Positions 44,001 to 52,780 of a stretch of DNA of 64,000 nt are shown in pieces. Origin of the DNA: NCEH01 sp002257205 (GTDB lineage Bacteria > Pseudomonadota > Alphaproteobacteria > Rhizobiales > Xanthobacteraceae); the NCBI RefSeq assembly GCF_043195105.1, contig NZ_JBAFWO010000002.1; one strand, given 5' to 3'. Each line of letters begins with the position of its first letter. The first letter of the stretch is position 1. Made by a program: the position numbers and the translations under genes. Under the pieces are notes generated by a model, which saw only the letters and a program-made list of their open reading frames with translations, had not been told where the DNA came from and ran no database searches.

Positions 44001-45350
44001 ATGCAGGTGACCGAAACCCAGGCCGACGGCCTCAAGCGCGCCTTTCGCGTGGTGCTTCCCGCGGCGGACCTGGATGCCAAGGCCAATGGCCGCCTGACCG
44101 AGCTCAAGGGCCAGGTGCGTCTGAACGGCTTCCGCCCCGGCAAGGTGCCGGTCGCCCATCTCAAGCGCGTGTACGGCAAGTCCGTCATGGCGGAGGTGAT
44201 CGAGCAGGCCGTGACCGAGGCCAATGGCAAGATCGTCGAGGAGCACGGCTTCCGCCTCGCGCTCCAGCCGCGCGTCGAGCTGCCGAAGGACGAAGCCGAG
44301 GTCACCAACGTCATCGAGGGCAAGGCCGACCTCGCCTATACCGTGGAGCTTGAGATCCTGCCGGTGATCGAGCTGGGCAATTTCAAGGACATCTCCATCG
44401 AGAAGCTGGTGGCGATCGTGTCCGACGCGGAAGTGGACGAGACCCTGAACCGGCTCGCCGATTCCAACCGGCCCTATAGCGAGAAGCAGGGCGCCGCCGA
44501 GAATGGCGACCGCGTCACCACCAATTTCGTCGGCACCATCGACGGCGAAGCGTTCGAGGGTGGTTCGGGCGAAGGCATCCAGGTGGTGATCGGCTCGAAC
44601 AGCTTCATCCCCGGCTTCGAAGAGCAACTGCTCGGCATTGCCGCCGGCGAGACCCGCACCGTCAACGTCTCCTTCCCCGAGGCCTATGCGGCGCGCGAGC
44701 TGGCCGGCAAGGCGGCGGCGTTCGAAGTGACCGCGACACTCGTGGAGGCGCCCGGCGAACTGGTGCTGGACGACGAATTCGCCAAGAGCCTCGGCCAGGA
44801 GAGCCTGGACAAGCTCAAGGAGCAGGTCCGCGCCCGCATCACCCAGGAGCATGCCGGCGCCAGCCGTCAGAAGGTGAAGCGCGCCCTGCTCGACGCGCTC
44901 GACGCGCTGCATAAGTTCGACGTGCCGCCGACCCTGGTCTCGCAGGAGTTCGACGGCGTGTGGCAGCAGGTTCAGCAGGACCTGACCGCCCAGGGCCGCA
45001 CCTTCGAGGACGAAGGCACCACCGAGGACGCCGCCCGCGGCGACTATACGCGGATCGCCGAGCGTCGCGTGCGGCTCGGGCTGGTTCTTGCGGAAATCGG
45101 TGAGCGCAACAATATTCAGGTCAGCGACGATGAAGTGACGCGTGCGGTGGTGGAGCGCGCGCGGCAGTTTCCCGGGCAGGAACAGCAGGTGTGGGATTAC
45201 TATCGCCGCAATCCGCAGGCGATGGCTTCCGTCCGCGCCCCCCTGTACGAGGAGAAGGTCGTCGACTTCCTCCTCGAGCTCGCCAACGTGACCGAAAAGC
45301 CGGTCTCCCGCGAAGAGCTCTATAAAGAGGAAGACGAGAAGGCGGCCTGA
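44001..45350 (+). CDS. tig: Trigger factor
   Basis: Ribosome-bound chaperone and prolyl isomerase, 449 residues. The N-terminal ribosome-binding loop is GFRPGKVPVAHLKRVYG (GFRxGKxP signature), the middle FKBP domain reads GDRVTTNFVGTIDGEAFEGG, and the C-terminal arms are helical. The ATG at 44001 is chosen; in-frame ATGs at 43983 and 43962 are less consistent with the family start MQVTET. It leads the tig-clpP-clpX-lon-hupB series. Confidence 0.95.
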   Translation: MQVTETQADGLKRAFRVVLPAADLDAKANGRLTELKGQVRLNGFRPGKVPVAHLKRVYGKSVMAEVIEQAVTEANGKIVEEHGFRLALQPRVELPKDEAEVTNVIEGKADLAYTVELEILPVIELGNFKDISIEKLVAIVSDAEVDETLNRLADSNRPYSEKQGAAENGDRVTTNFVGTIDGEAFEGGSGEGIQVVIGSNSFIPGFEEQLLGIAAGETRTVNVSFPEAYAARELAGKAAAFEVTATLVEAPGELVLDDEFAKSLGQESLDKLKEQVRARITQEHAGASRQKVKRALLDALDALHKFDVPPTLVSQEFDGVWQQVQQDLTAQGRTFEDEGTTEDAARGDYTRIAERRVRLGLVLAEIGERNNIQVSDDEVTRAVVERARQFPGQEQQVWDYYRRNPQAMASVRAPLYEEKVVDFLLELANVTEKPVSREELYKEEDEKAA

Positions 45351-45429
45351 GCCTCAGGTCGTCACCTGCTTCCACTGCGACGATATCGCGCGGCGCACCC
45401 TTCCCGGTGGCCGCGCCTGAGGATGCGAG

Positions 45430-46062
45430 ATGCGCGACCCCATTGAGACGTACAACAGCTATCTGGTTCCCATGGTGGTCGAGCAGACCAACCGCGGGGA
45501 ACGCTCTTACGACATTTATTCGCGCCTGCTGAAGGAGCGGATCATCTTCCTCACGGGACCGGTGGAAGACGGCATGTCCACCCTGACGGTGGCGCAGCTC
45601 CTGTTCCTGGAAGCCGAGAATCCCAAGAAGGAAATCTCGATGTACATCAACTCCCCGGGTGGAGTGGTGACGTCGGGCCTCGCGATCTACGACACCATGC
45701 AGTTCATCCGTCCGCCGGTGTCGACGCTGTGCATCGGGCAGGCGGCTTCGATGGGCTCGCTGTTGCTGACCGCTGGCGAAAAGGGCCTGCGCTTTGCGCT
45801 GCCGAACGCGCGAATCATGGTTCACCAGCCGTCAGGCGGGTTCCAGGGCCAGGTTACGGACATCATGCTGCATGCCAAGGAAATCATGAGCCTGAAGCAG
45901 CGGCTGAATGAAATTTATGTGAAGCATACGGGCCAGCCGATTGCCAAGATCGAAGAGGCCCTGGAACGCGACAACTTCATGACGGCGACCGCCGCGAAGG
46001 AGTTCGGCCTGATCGATTCCGTGCTCGACCAGCGCCCGGCGGAAGAGCCCGCCAAGGCCTGA
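45430..46062 (+). CDS. clpP: ATP-dependent Clp protease proteolytic subunit
   Basis: Tetradecameric serine protease core, 210 residues. The catalytic serine is in CIGQAASMGSLLLTAGEKG and the histidine in NARIMVHQPSGGFQGQ; the acidic member lies near EEALERDNFMTATAAKEFGL. It starts MRDPIETYNSYLVPMVVEQT with a short propeptide. Works with ClpA (32355) and ClpX (46463), both in this window. Confidence 0.96.
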   Translation: MRDPIETYNSYLVPMVVEQTNRGERSYDIYSRLLKERIIFLTGPVEDGMSTLTVAQLLFLEAENPKKEISMYINSPGGVVTSGLAIYDTMQFIRPPVSTLCIGQAASMGSLLLTAGEKGLRFALPNARIMVHQPSGGFQGQVTDIMLHAKEIMSLKQRLNEIYVKHTGQPIAKIEEALERDNFMTATAAKEFGLIDSVLDQRPAEEPAKA

Positions 46063-46462
46063 TCCGCCCCTTTTTAGGGGCCATTTGGACGCACGGCTCT
46101 TGCGTGCAGTGCAAGATCGCGCTTGCATGGGGCCATGAGCCGGCATTCGAACCGGCTGTGGCGGTACCCTGTGGTTCTTCCCGCCTAGGGACACTGTTCA
46201 GGGACCCGCCACGGCAGGCCGTGTCGAGTGGCGTCACTGCGTCGATCGGGAAGCTTCACCTCTTTTCGACGATGCCATCCTCAGGCAAGCGGTCTGGGCA
46301 TAATCTGTGCATGTGCCTTGATTGCAACGCGAGAGGGTGATTGGCTGAACTTCGGCCGAAAGCCGAACGGTTCCGGGTGCGGCCTCAGCCGCGTCTGGTC
46401 CTGAATTGGTCCAACGTCAGCGCGCCTTGGCGGGCGGACGGGCAGACCGGACGGAGAAGAAG
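46063..46462 (+). other. Intergenic region upstream of clpX
   Basis: About 400 bases with no supported gene. There is a weak hairpin CCCCTTTTTAGGGG just after clpP and a second one GCCGGCATTCGAACCGGC around 46140. The clpX promoter must lie here; no clear heat-shock or housekeeping boxes were identified by eye. Confidence 0.35.
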
Positions 46463-47731
46463 ATGAGCAAGACCGGCGGCAGCGACAGCAAGAACACGCT
46501 TTACTGCTCGTTCTGCGGCAAAAGCCAGCACGAGGTCCGCAAGCTCATCGCAGGACCTACGGTCTTTATTTGCGACGAGTGTGTCGAACTGTGCATGGAT
46601 ATCATCCGCGAGGAGTCGAAATCCTCGTTGGTGAAGTCGCGGGATGGCATTCCGACCCCGAAGGAAATCCGCAAGGTCCTGGATGACTATGTCATTGGCC
46701 AGGAGCATGCGAAGAAGGTCCTCTCGGTGGCCGTGCACAACCATTACAAGCGGCTCAACCACGCCACGAAGCATGGCGACGTCGAACTGGCCAAGTCCAA
46801 CATCATGCTGATCGGGCCCACCGGCTCGGGCAAGACGTTGCTGGCGCAGACTCTGGCGCGCATCCTCGACGTGCCGTTCACCATGGCCGACGCCACCACG
46901 CTCACCGAAGCGGGCTATGTGGGCGAGGATGTGGAAAACATCATCCTCAAGCTGCTCCAAGCCGCTGATTATAATGTGGAGCGGGCGCAGCGCGGCATCG
47001 TCTATATCGACGAAATCGACAAAATCAGTCGCAAGTCCGACAATCCCTCCATTACCCGCGACGTGTCGGGTGAGGGCGTGCAGCAGGCGCTGTTGAAGAT
47101 CATGGAAGGCACGGTCGCTTCCGTGCCGCCCCAGGGTGGCCGCAAGCATCCCCAGCAGGAATTCCTGCAGGTGGATACCACCAACATCCTGTTCATCTGC
47201 GGCGGCGCGTTCGCCGGGCTCGACAAGATCATCTCCACCCGCGGCAAGGGTGGCACCTCCATCGGCTTCGGCGCCAAGGTCGCGCCGGTGGAAGAGCGGC
47301 GGCCGGGTGAAGTGTTCCGCGAGGTGGAGCCCGAGGACCTGCTGAAATATGGCCTGATCCCCGAGTTCATCGGCCGTCTGCCGGTTCTGGCGACGCTCGG
47401 CGATCTCGACGAGGCGGCCCTCAAGCAGATCCTGTCCGAGCCCAAGAACGCGCTGGTGAAGCAGTATCAGCGGCTGTTCGAGATGGAGAACGTGGACCTG
47501 ACCATCCACGAGGAAGCCCTCGGCGCCATCGCCCGCAAGGCGATCGAACGCAAGACCGGCGCCCGTGGCCTGCGCTCCATCATGGAAGGCATCCTGCTCG
47601 ACACCATGTTCGACCTCCCCGGCCTTGAAGGCGTGGAGGAAGTGGTGATCAGCAAGGAAGTGGTCGAGCAGGGGGCCCGGCCGCTCTATATCTACGCCGA
47701 TCGTGTCGGCGATGCCGGCGCCAGTGCGTGA
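46463..47731 (+). CDS. clpX: ATP-dependent Clp protease ATP-binding subunit ClpX
   Basis: AAA+ unfoldase of 422 residues. The N-terminal zinc domain has CSFCGKSQHEV and FICDECVELC (Cys4). Walker A is GPTGSGKTLLAQTLA, Walker B is IVYIDEIDKIS, and the ClpP-binding loop lies near FICGGAFAGLDKI. In alphaproteobacteria ClpXP controls the cell cycle. The start at 46463 (MSKTGGSDSK) fits the family and follows GGAGAAGAAG. Confidence 0.97.
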   Translation: MSKTGGSDSKNTLYCSFCGKSQHEVRKLIAGPTVFICDECVELCMDIIREESKSSLVKSRDGIPTPKEIRKVLDDYVIGQEHAKKVLSVAVHNHYKRLNHATKHGDVELAKSNIMLIGPTGSGKTLLAQTLARILDVPFTMADATTLTEAGYVGEDVENIILKLLQAADYNVERAQRGIVYIDEIDKISRKSDNPSITRDVSGEGVQQALLKIMEGTVASVPPQGGRKHPQQEFLQVDTTNILFICGGAFAGLDKIISTRGKGGTSIGFGAKVAPVEERRPGEVFREVEPEDLLKYGLIPEFIGRLPVLATLGDLDEAALKQILSEPKNALVKQYQRLFEMENVDLTIHEEALGAIARKAIERKTGARGLRSIMEGILLDTMFDLPGLEGVEEVVISKEVVEQGARPLYIYADRVGDAGASA

Positions 47732-47869
47732 CGCTCCGCATTCCGCTCAAGCCCCTCGCGCCGCGCGCGCGGGGGTGGTGTCGAAGCTTGCCCACGGCGC
47801 GGCTTTTCTTTCCGGCGGAACGGGATCCGGCACTTTCGAGCCGAACCGCCGGAGACTTGATCCGACGAT

Positions 47870-47898
47870 CTTGAAACCTGTGGGTCGGCTCTCCATTT
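47870..47898 (+). promoter_or_regulatory. Candidate heat-shock (RpoH) promoter for lon
   Basis: CTTGAAA (47870-47876), 15 bases, then TCCATTT (47892-47898). This resembles the sigma-32 consensus CTTGAAA and CCCATNT with one mismatch and allowed spacing. It lies in the 330-base gap between clpX and lon, about 165 bases before lon. No gene is supported in the rest of the gap 47732-48061. Confidence 0.5.
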
Positions 47899-48061
47899 CA
47901 ATTTCGAAGAATCCGGTCCCCGGGCTCGGTACTCGTGCCTCTCGCGGCTTTGCCCCTTCTGCATTGCCCGCTCCAGCATTGAAATCCCGCTCCCGTCCCG
48001 GCTGCGCTGCGCAGGCGGACAGGCGTCCGTCTGTGCCGGCGTCAAAAGAAAGGATTGGGTC

Positions 48062-50479
48062 ATGACGAGCCAAAAGCCGCGCCCCGCGCTCGTTGCCGGC
48101 GTCTCTCAGACGTTCCCGGTGCTTCCGCTTCGGGATATTGTTGTTTTCCCCCATATGATCGTTCCCCTCTTCGTCGGCCGCGAAAAGTCCATTCGCGCGC
48201 TGGAAGAGGTGATGCGCGGCGACACCTATATTCTCCTGGCGACCCAGGAGAATGCCTCCGACGACGATCCGGCGACCGACGCGATCTACACCGTCGGCAC
48301 GCTCGCCACCGTGCTGCAATTGCTGAAGCTGCCCGACGGCACCGTGAAGGTGCTGGTGGAAGGCATCACCCGCGCGCAGGTGGTCAAGTACACCGAGCGC
48401 ACCGACCTCTATGAGGCCGAGGCGATCACGCTCGACGACGAGGTCGGCGACCGCGTCGAGGGCGAGGCCATGGCCCGCTCGGTGGTCAATGAGTTCGAAA
48501 ATTATGTGAAGCTCAACAAGAAGGTGTCGCCCGAGGTGGTCGGCGTCGTCGGTCAGATCGACGACCATTCCAAGCTCGCCGACACCATCGCCTCCCATCT
48601 CGCGGTGAAGATCCCCGAGAAGCAGGGCGTGCTGGAGACCATCAAGGTCGCCGAGCGCCTGGAGAAGGTGCTCGGGCTGATGGAGAGTGAAATCTCCGTG
48701 CTCCAGGTGGAAAAGCGCATCCGCACGCGGGTGAAGCGCCAGATGGAGAAGACCCAGCGCGAGTATTATCTCAACGAGCAGATGAAAGCGATCCAGAAGG
48801 AACTCGGCGACGAGGACGGCCGCGACGACCTTCAGGAGCTGGAAGACCGCATCAAGAAGACCAAGCTCTCCAAGGAAGCCCGTGAAAAGGCGACCCACGA
48901 GCTGAAGAAGCTGCGCCAGATGTCGCCCATGTCGGCGGAAGCCACCGTGGTGCGCAATTATCTGGACTGGTTGCTGTCGATCCCGTGGGGGATCAAGAGC
49001 AAGGTCAAGAAGGACCTGCCGTTCGCCCAGTCGATCCTCGATGCCGATCATTACGGCCTCGACAAGGTCAAGGAGCGGATCGTCGAGTATCTCGCCGTGC
49101 AGAGCCGCGCGAACAAGCTCTCGGGTCCCATCCTGTGCCTCGTCGGCCCTCCGGGCGTCGGCAAGACCTCGCTGGGCAAGTCCATCGCCAAGGCGACGGG
49201 CCGCGAGTTCGTGCGCGTCTCCCTCGGCGGCGTGCGCGACGAGGCGGAGATTCGCGGTCACCGGCGGACCTATATCGGCTCCATGCCCGGCAAGATCGTG
49301 CAGTCCATGCGCAAGGCGAAGAAGTCCAACCCGCTCTTCCTGCTCGATGAAATCGACAAGATGGGCGCGGACTTCCGCGGCGATCCGTCCTCGGCCCTGC
49401 TGGAAGTGCTGGATCCGGAGCAGAACTCCACGTTCAACGACCATTATCTGGAGGTCGATTACGACCTGTCGAGCGTGATGTTCGTGACCACCGCCAACAC
49501 CCTCAACATCCCGCCGGCTTTGCTGGACCGGATGGAGGTGATCCGCATCGCCGGATACACCGAGGATGAGAAGGCGGAAATCTCGCGTAAGCATCTGATC
49601 CCGAACGCGATCACGAAGCACGGCCTGCAGCCGAAGGAATTCGCCATCGACGATGGCGCCCTGATGCTGCTGATCCGCCGCTACACCCGCGAGGCGGGCG
49701 TGCGTAATTTGGAGCGCGAGCTCTCCACACTGGCCCGCAAGGCCGTGAAGGAGCTGGTGATGTCCAAGCGCAAGACCGTCAAGGTCACCGCCAAGAACCT
49801 CGAGGACTTCCTCGGCGCGCCGCGCTTCCGCTATGGCGAGATCGAGGGCGAGGATCAGGTGGGCCTGGTGACTGGCCTTGCCTGGACCGAGGTGGGCGGC
49901 GAATTGCTGACCATCGAAGGCGTCATGATGCCCGGCAAGGGCAAGATGACGGTGACGGGAAACCTGCGGGACGTGATGAAGGAGTCCATCTCGGCGGCGG
50001 CGTCCTACGTCCGCTCGCGCGCGGTCGATTTCGGCATCGAGCCGCCTTTGTTCGAGCGTCGGGACATCCATGTCCACGTGCCGGAGGGCGCCACTCCCAA
50101 GGACGGTCCGTCCGCCGGCGTCGCCATGGCGACCACCATCGTCTCGGTGCTCACGGGGATCGCCGTGCGGCGCGACGTGGCCATGACGGGTGAAATCACC
50201 CTGCGCGGCCGGGTCCTGCCCATCGGCGGGCTGAAGGAGAAGCTGCTCGCGGCGCTGCGCGGCGGCATCAAGACCGTCCTCATCCCCGAGGAAAACGCGA
50301 AGGATTTGGCCGACATTCCGGCCAATGTGAAGAACGCCATGGAGATCATTCCGGTCTCGCGGATGGACGAAGTGCTCAAGCATGCGCTGATCCGCACGCC
50401 TGAGCCCATCGAATGGACCGAACGGCCCATCACCGCCGCTGTGCCGGAGGAAGATGCCGCTGGTGTGGTTGCTCACTGA
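48062..50479 (+). CDS. lon: ATP-dependent protease Lon
   Basis: Hexameric AAA+ serine protease of 805 residues degrading misfolded and regulatory proteins. The N-terminal substrate domain begins FPVLPLRDIVVFPHMIVPLF. Walker A is GPPGVGKTSLGKSIA, Walker B FLLDEIDKMG, and the catalytic serine is in PEGATPKDGPSAGVAMAT with the lysine in GGLKEKLLAALRGGIK. A terminator follows at 50507. Confidence 0.97.
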   Translation: MTSQKPRPALVAGVSQTFPVLPLRDIVVFPHMIVPLFVGREKSIRALEEVMRGDTYILLATQENASDDDPATDAIYTVGTLATVLQLLKLPDGTVKVLVEGITRAQVVKYTERTDLYEAEAITLDDEVGDRVEGEAMARSVVNEFENYVKLNKKVSPEVVGVVGQIDDHSKLADTIASHLAVKIPEKQGVLETIKVAERLEKVLGLMESEISVLQVEKRIRTRVKRQMEKTQREYYLNEQMKAIQKELGDEDGRDDLQELEDRIKKTKLSKEAREKATHELKKLRQMSPMSAEATVVRNYLDWLLSIPWGIKSKVKKDLPFAQSILDADHYGLDKVKERIVEYLAVQSRANKLSGPILCLVGPPGVGKTSLGKSIAKATGREFVRVSLGGVRDEAEIRGHRRTYIGSMPGKIVQSMRKAKKSNPLFLLDEIDKMGADFRGDPSSALLEVLDPEQNSTFNDHYLEVDYDLSSVMFVTTANTLNIPPALLDRMEVIRIAGYTEDEKAEISRKHLIPNAITKHGLQPKEFAIDDGALMLLIRRYTREAGVRNLERELSTLARKAVKELVMSKRKTVKVTAKNLEDFLGAPRFRYGEIEGEDQVGLVTGLAWTEVGGELLTIEGVMMPGKGKMTVTGNLRDVMKESISAAASYVRSRAVDFGIEPPLFERRDIHVHVPEGATPKDGPSAGVAMATTIVSVLTGIAVRRDVAMTGEITLRGRVLPIGGLKEKLLAALRGGIKTVLIPEENAKDLADIPANVKNAMEIIPVSRMDEVLKHALIRTPEPIEWTERPITAAVPEEDAAGVVAH

Positions 50480-50506
50480 GCGATTTCAAAGGCTTAGCAT
50501 GTAAAG

Positions 50507-50543
50507 AGAGGCGGCCCCGAAAGGGTGCCGCCTCTTTTGTTTT
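50507..50543 (+). terminator. Rho-independent terminator after lon
   Basis: A 9-base-pair stem AGAGGCGGC / GCCGCCTCT with an 11-base loop, followed by TTTGTTTT. It lies 28 bases after the lon stop. Confidence 0.85.
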
Positions 50544-50690
50544 GCGTCACGGAATGCGGGAAATCGTGCATTGATGCGGGTTTGTGGCGGATCGCGCTTG
50601 CAAAAGCCGCATTTTCCGTAAAGCTTCCCGCCCATCGCTGCGGGCTTTGATGTCCCTCGATTCGAAGATAACAACGGAAGGAACGGTCAC

Positions 50691-50969
50691 ATGACCACCA
50701 AGAACGAACTGATCGCCGCGGTGGCCGACGAGGCCAAGCTGACGAAGGCGGCTGCGGCGGCCGCGGTGGACGCGACGTTCGACATCATCGCCCAGGCCCT
50801 GCAGAAGGGTGAAGAAGTGAAGCTCATCGGCTTCGGCTCCTTCTCGGTGGTGAGCCGCGCGGCGCGCGAAGGCCGCAATCCCCGCACCGGCAAGCCGGTG
50901 AAGATCAAGGCCTCCAAGGCTCCGAAGTTCACGCCCGGCAAGGGCCTGAAGGAAGCCGTGAACGGCTGA
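50691..50969 (+). CDS. hupB: DNA-binding protein HU
   Basis: Histone-like nucleoid protein of 92 residues. MTTKNELIAAVADEAKLTKA at the start and the arm region GFGSFSVVSRAAREGRNPRT plus GKPVKIKASKAPKFTPGKGL are the HU signature. The ATG at 50691 follows GGAAGGAACG. In many alphaproteobacteria hup lies just after lon and before a tRNA-Val, as here. Confidence 0.95.
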   Translation: MTTKNELIAAVADEAKLTKAAAAAAVDATFDIIAQALQKGEEVKLIGFGSFSVVSRAAREGRNPRTGKPVKIKASKAPKFTPGKGLKEAVNG

Positions 50970-51455
50970 TCCTCCACCCGTGGGGGTGCTGCTTCGTCGC
51001 AAAGACCAAGAAGCGCCCCCCGGGGTCGCGGGGACGGATTCGGGCGGCCCGTGCATAGTCTCTCTCCCGCCGCGCCCTACGCTCGCCCCTGCGGCCGTTT
51101 GGGGCTTCGCCTGACCCTGCTGGGGTTTTCCCCACGCCGTTGCACTGGAGAGGTCGGGTAGCCGCTACCGGGAAGGACCGCCGCGCCCGTGCGCAGCGTA
51201 TGCGCCTGCCAGGACCTTCCCAGGGGAGTTGTGGTTTTGGCCGGCCAACGGCGCGGAAGCGCTGGAACCGGCGCCCATGCCTCTTCAAACGCATTTTTGG
51301 GTTTTTTCGCGCCGGGCTTTGCCTTTTGGAGATGCCGGTTCGCGCAGCTTGCGTGTCGAGCGGACGGCGCTTAAAGCTTTTCTCGCGCCTGTGCATCGCG
51401 CGCGCCGCCCTCTTGATGCATGGCGAGGCGGCGAACGGGACTACCCCGTCAGGTC
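50970..51455 (+). other. Intergenic region between hupB and the tRNA-Val fragment
   Basis: Almost 490 GC-rich bases with no supported gene. Short hairpins (CCACCCGTGGGGG after hupB; GGGGTTTTCCCC near 51123) are the only structures noticed. Open frames here have no protein-like character. The tRNA promoter should be in its last part. Confidence 0.4.
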
Positions 51456-51493
51456 GGGCGGTTAGCTCAGTTGGTAGAGCATCTCGTTTACAC
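51456..51493 (+). pseudogene. 5' half of tRNA-Val(TAC), interrupted at the anticodon loop
   Basis: The 38 bases contain acceptor strand GGGCGGT, D arm TAGCTCAGTTGGTAGAGC, anticodon stem TCTCG and loop TTTACAC with anticodon TAC. After the last loop base the sequence departs from tRNA: TGGGA could still make a wobble-rich anticodon stem, but no T arm, no ACCGCCC to close the acceptor stem and no CCA follow in the next 200 bases. This is where hupB-linked tRNA-Val is expected, so I read it as a gene split by integration. Confidence 0.8.
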
Positions 51494-51533
51494 TGGGATG
51501 GGCTCAGACGGGCCTAGGAGCCGCAAGGGGTTG

Positions 51534-51558
51534 CCGGAGGCGCTCATATAGCCTCCGG
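51534..51558 (+). other. Hairpin near the element end
   Basis: Perfect 8-base-pair stem CCGGAGGC / GCCTCCGG with a 9-base loop, followed closely by a second imperfect hairpin (CTGGAGGGC ... GCCCCCAG, 51564-51586). They may be recombination arm structures or transcription stops. The remaining bases up to 51692 carry no recognisable gene. Confidence 0.4.
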
Positions 51559-51692
51559 GGCACTGGAGGGCACCAAGGCCCCCAGTTCGCGCCAGTTACG
51601 CGCCAACGTGCGCAACAGGGACGCACGGAGCTTTGCACTAGCGTGGCTGCTCTCTATCGTTCTCAAAACAACGGTGGGAACGGTTCAACGCC

Positions 51693-52559
51693 ATGGCGAA
51701 CATCCGCACGATAGATATGCAATTTCTGGATGAGCTGTTTGGAATGCAGGGTGGCTACGTGCTCCAATTCAGCAATGCATCGTTCTCTCGATTTTTCGCG
51801 GAAGAGTTGAATATCGACATCGATGACCCACGATATGCCGAGGACGGCAGCTCAAAGGGAAAAAGGCTGAGATTTTTTCTCAGGAGCGTAGACGGCATCA
51901 CCGCCGCGCGCACGCTGAAGGCTCTGTGGGACTATCGGGAGGCGGTTCGCATGAACACGTCCGGTCCCGACTTGGTGAAGAACGCCCATGGTCGCTTGCT
52001 CACGCTTATTAATAAGCTAGAGGGCGGAGTGGAAGCGCCTTCTCCCTTCACGCCGGTTCCCGCCTTCGATACCGAAAAGATAAGCAAACTAAATGCGGAG
52101 CTGATTGGGCTCTACGGTGTCGAGCCTCACACAAGAGGGTATGCGTTTGAGCGATTCCTGAAAGCGCTGTTCGACCTTTACAAACTCGACGCCCGCGATC
52201 CGTTCAGAAATAGGGGAGAGCAGATCGATGGCAGTTTCGTTCTCGCTAATGAAGTCTATCTGCTTGAGGCGAAATGGCATGCCAGTCCTACGGGGGCTGG
52301 CGATCTCCACGCCTTCCACGGCAAACTAGAGCAGAAGGCGCCTTGGGCGCGGGGAATATTCATCAGTTACAACGGTTTCACGGAAGACGGCCTACATGCC
52401 TTCGGTCGCGCCAAGCGTGTGGTATGTATTGAGGGATTGGACCTTCACGACGCGCTCCGGCGAGAAATCCCATTTCCCAGTGTTCTGACTGAAAAAATCC
52501 GTAAGGCGGGCGAATCCGGAAACCCCTTTGTGCGAGTTCGAGACCTTTTTCCCGAATGA
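51693..52559 (+). CDS. Predicted PD-(D/E)XK nuclease with AbiJ-like N-terminal region
   Basis: A 288-residue soluble protein. Residues 1-95 (FGMQGGYVLQFSNASFSRFF, then a segment ending LRFFLRS) resemble the N-terminal helical domains of AbiJ-type abortive infection proteins, by my memory of that family. The C-terminal part fits a restriction-like nuclease: helix GYAFERFLKALFDLY, then GEQIDGSFVLANEVYLLEAK, giving D...E-x-K with the preceding Glu. Mrr-type nucleases have the same spacing. It is the first gene inside the element and would suit an anti-phage role; its target is unknown. The ATG at 51693 follows GGTGGGAAC. Confidence 0.65.
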   Translation: MANIRTIDMQFLDELFGMQGGYVLQFSNASFSRFFAEELNIDIDDPRYAEDGSSKGKRLRFFLRSVDGITAARTLKALWDYREAVRMNTSGPDLVKNAHGRLLTLINKLEGGVEAPSPFTPVPAFDTEKISKLNAELIGLYGVEPHTRGYAFERFLKALFDLYKLDARDPFRNRGEQIDGSFVLANEVYLLEAKWHASPTGAGDLHAFHGKLEQKAPWARGIFISYNGFTEDGLHAFGRAKRVVCIEGLDLHDALRREIPFPSVLTEKIRKAGESGNPFVRVRDLFPE

Positions 52560-52780
52560 AATTTGAAAATACGTAGAGCCACTGCCAGTGCAGAATCTGG
52601 CGGTGCAGGATAGAGCGCGATGTGACTGACAGGGCCACCCCGCGCCCTACGGGCGGTTGTGGGTGGGATTGTTAGGGGCGAAGCCCGGCGCGGTAGTAAG
52701 CCACTTCCCGAAGGGCAAACTCTCCGGCATGTTTGCGCGGGAGCTTCACCTTCACATTGGCTTCTGTTCCGAGGTGGACC

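Noticed and set aside
47732..48061. A plus-strand frame at 47703-48065 as a gene between clpX and lon
   Set aside because: It starts inside clpX, runs through the promoter region and has a Pro/Ser/Arg composition typical of shadow frames.
50970..51455. Several frames of 60-150 residues between hupB and the tRNA
   Set aside because: All are Arg/Ala/Pro-rich products of GC-rich spacer, none has a convincing start and they conflict with each other.
51494..51692. A group I intron or a full tRNA with intron after the tRNA-Val fragment
   Set aside because: No 3' half of the tRNA (ACCGCCC closing strand or T arm) was found downstream, and no intron core was recognised; integration is simpler.
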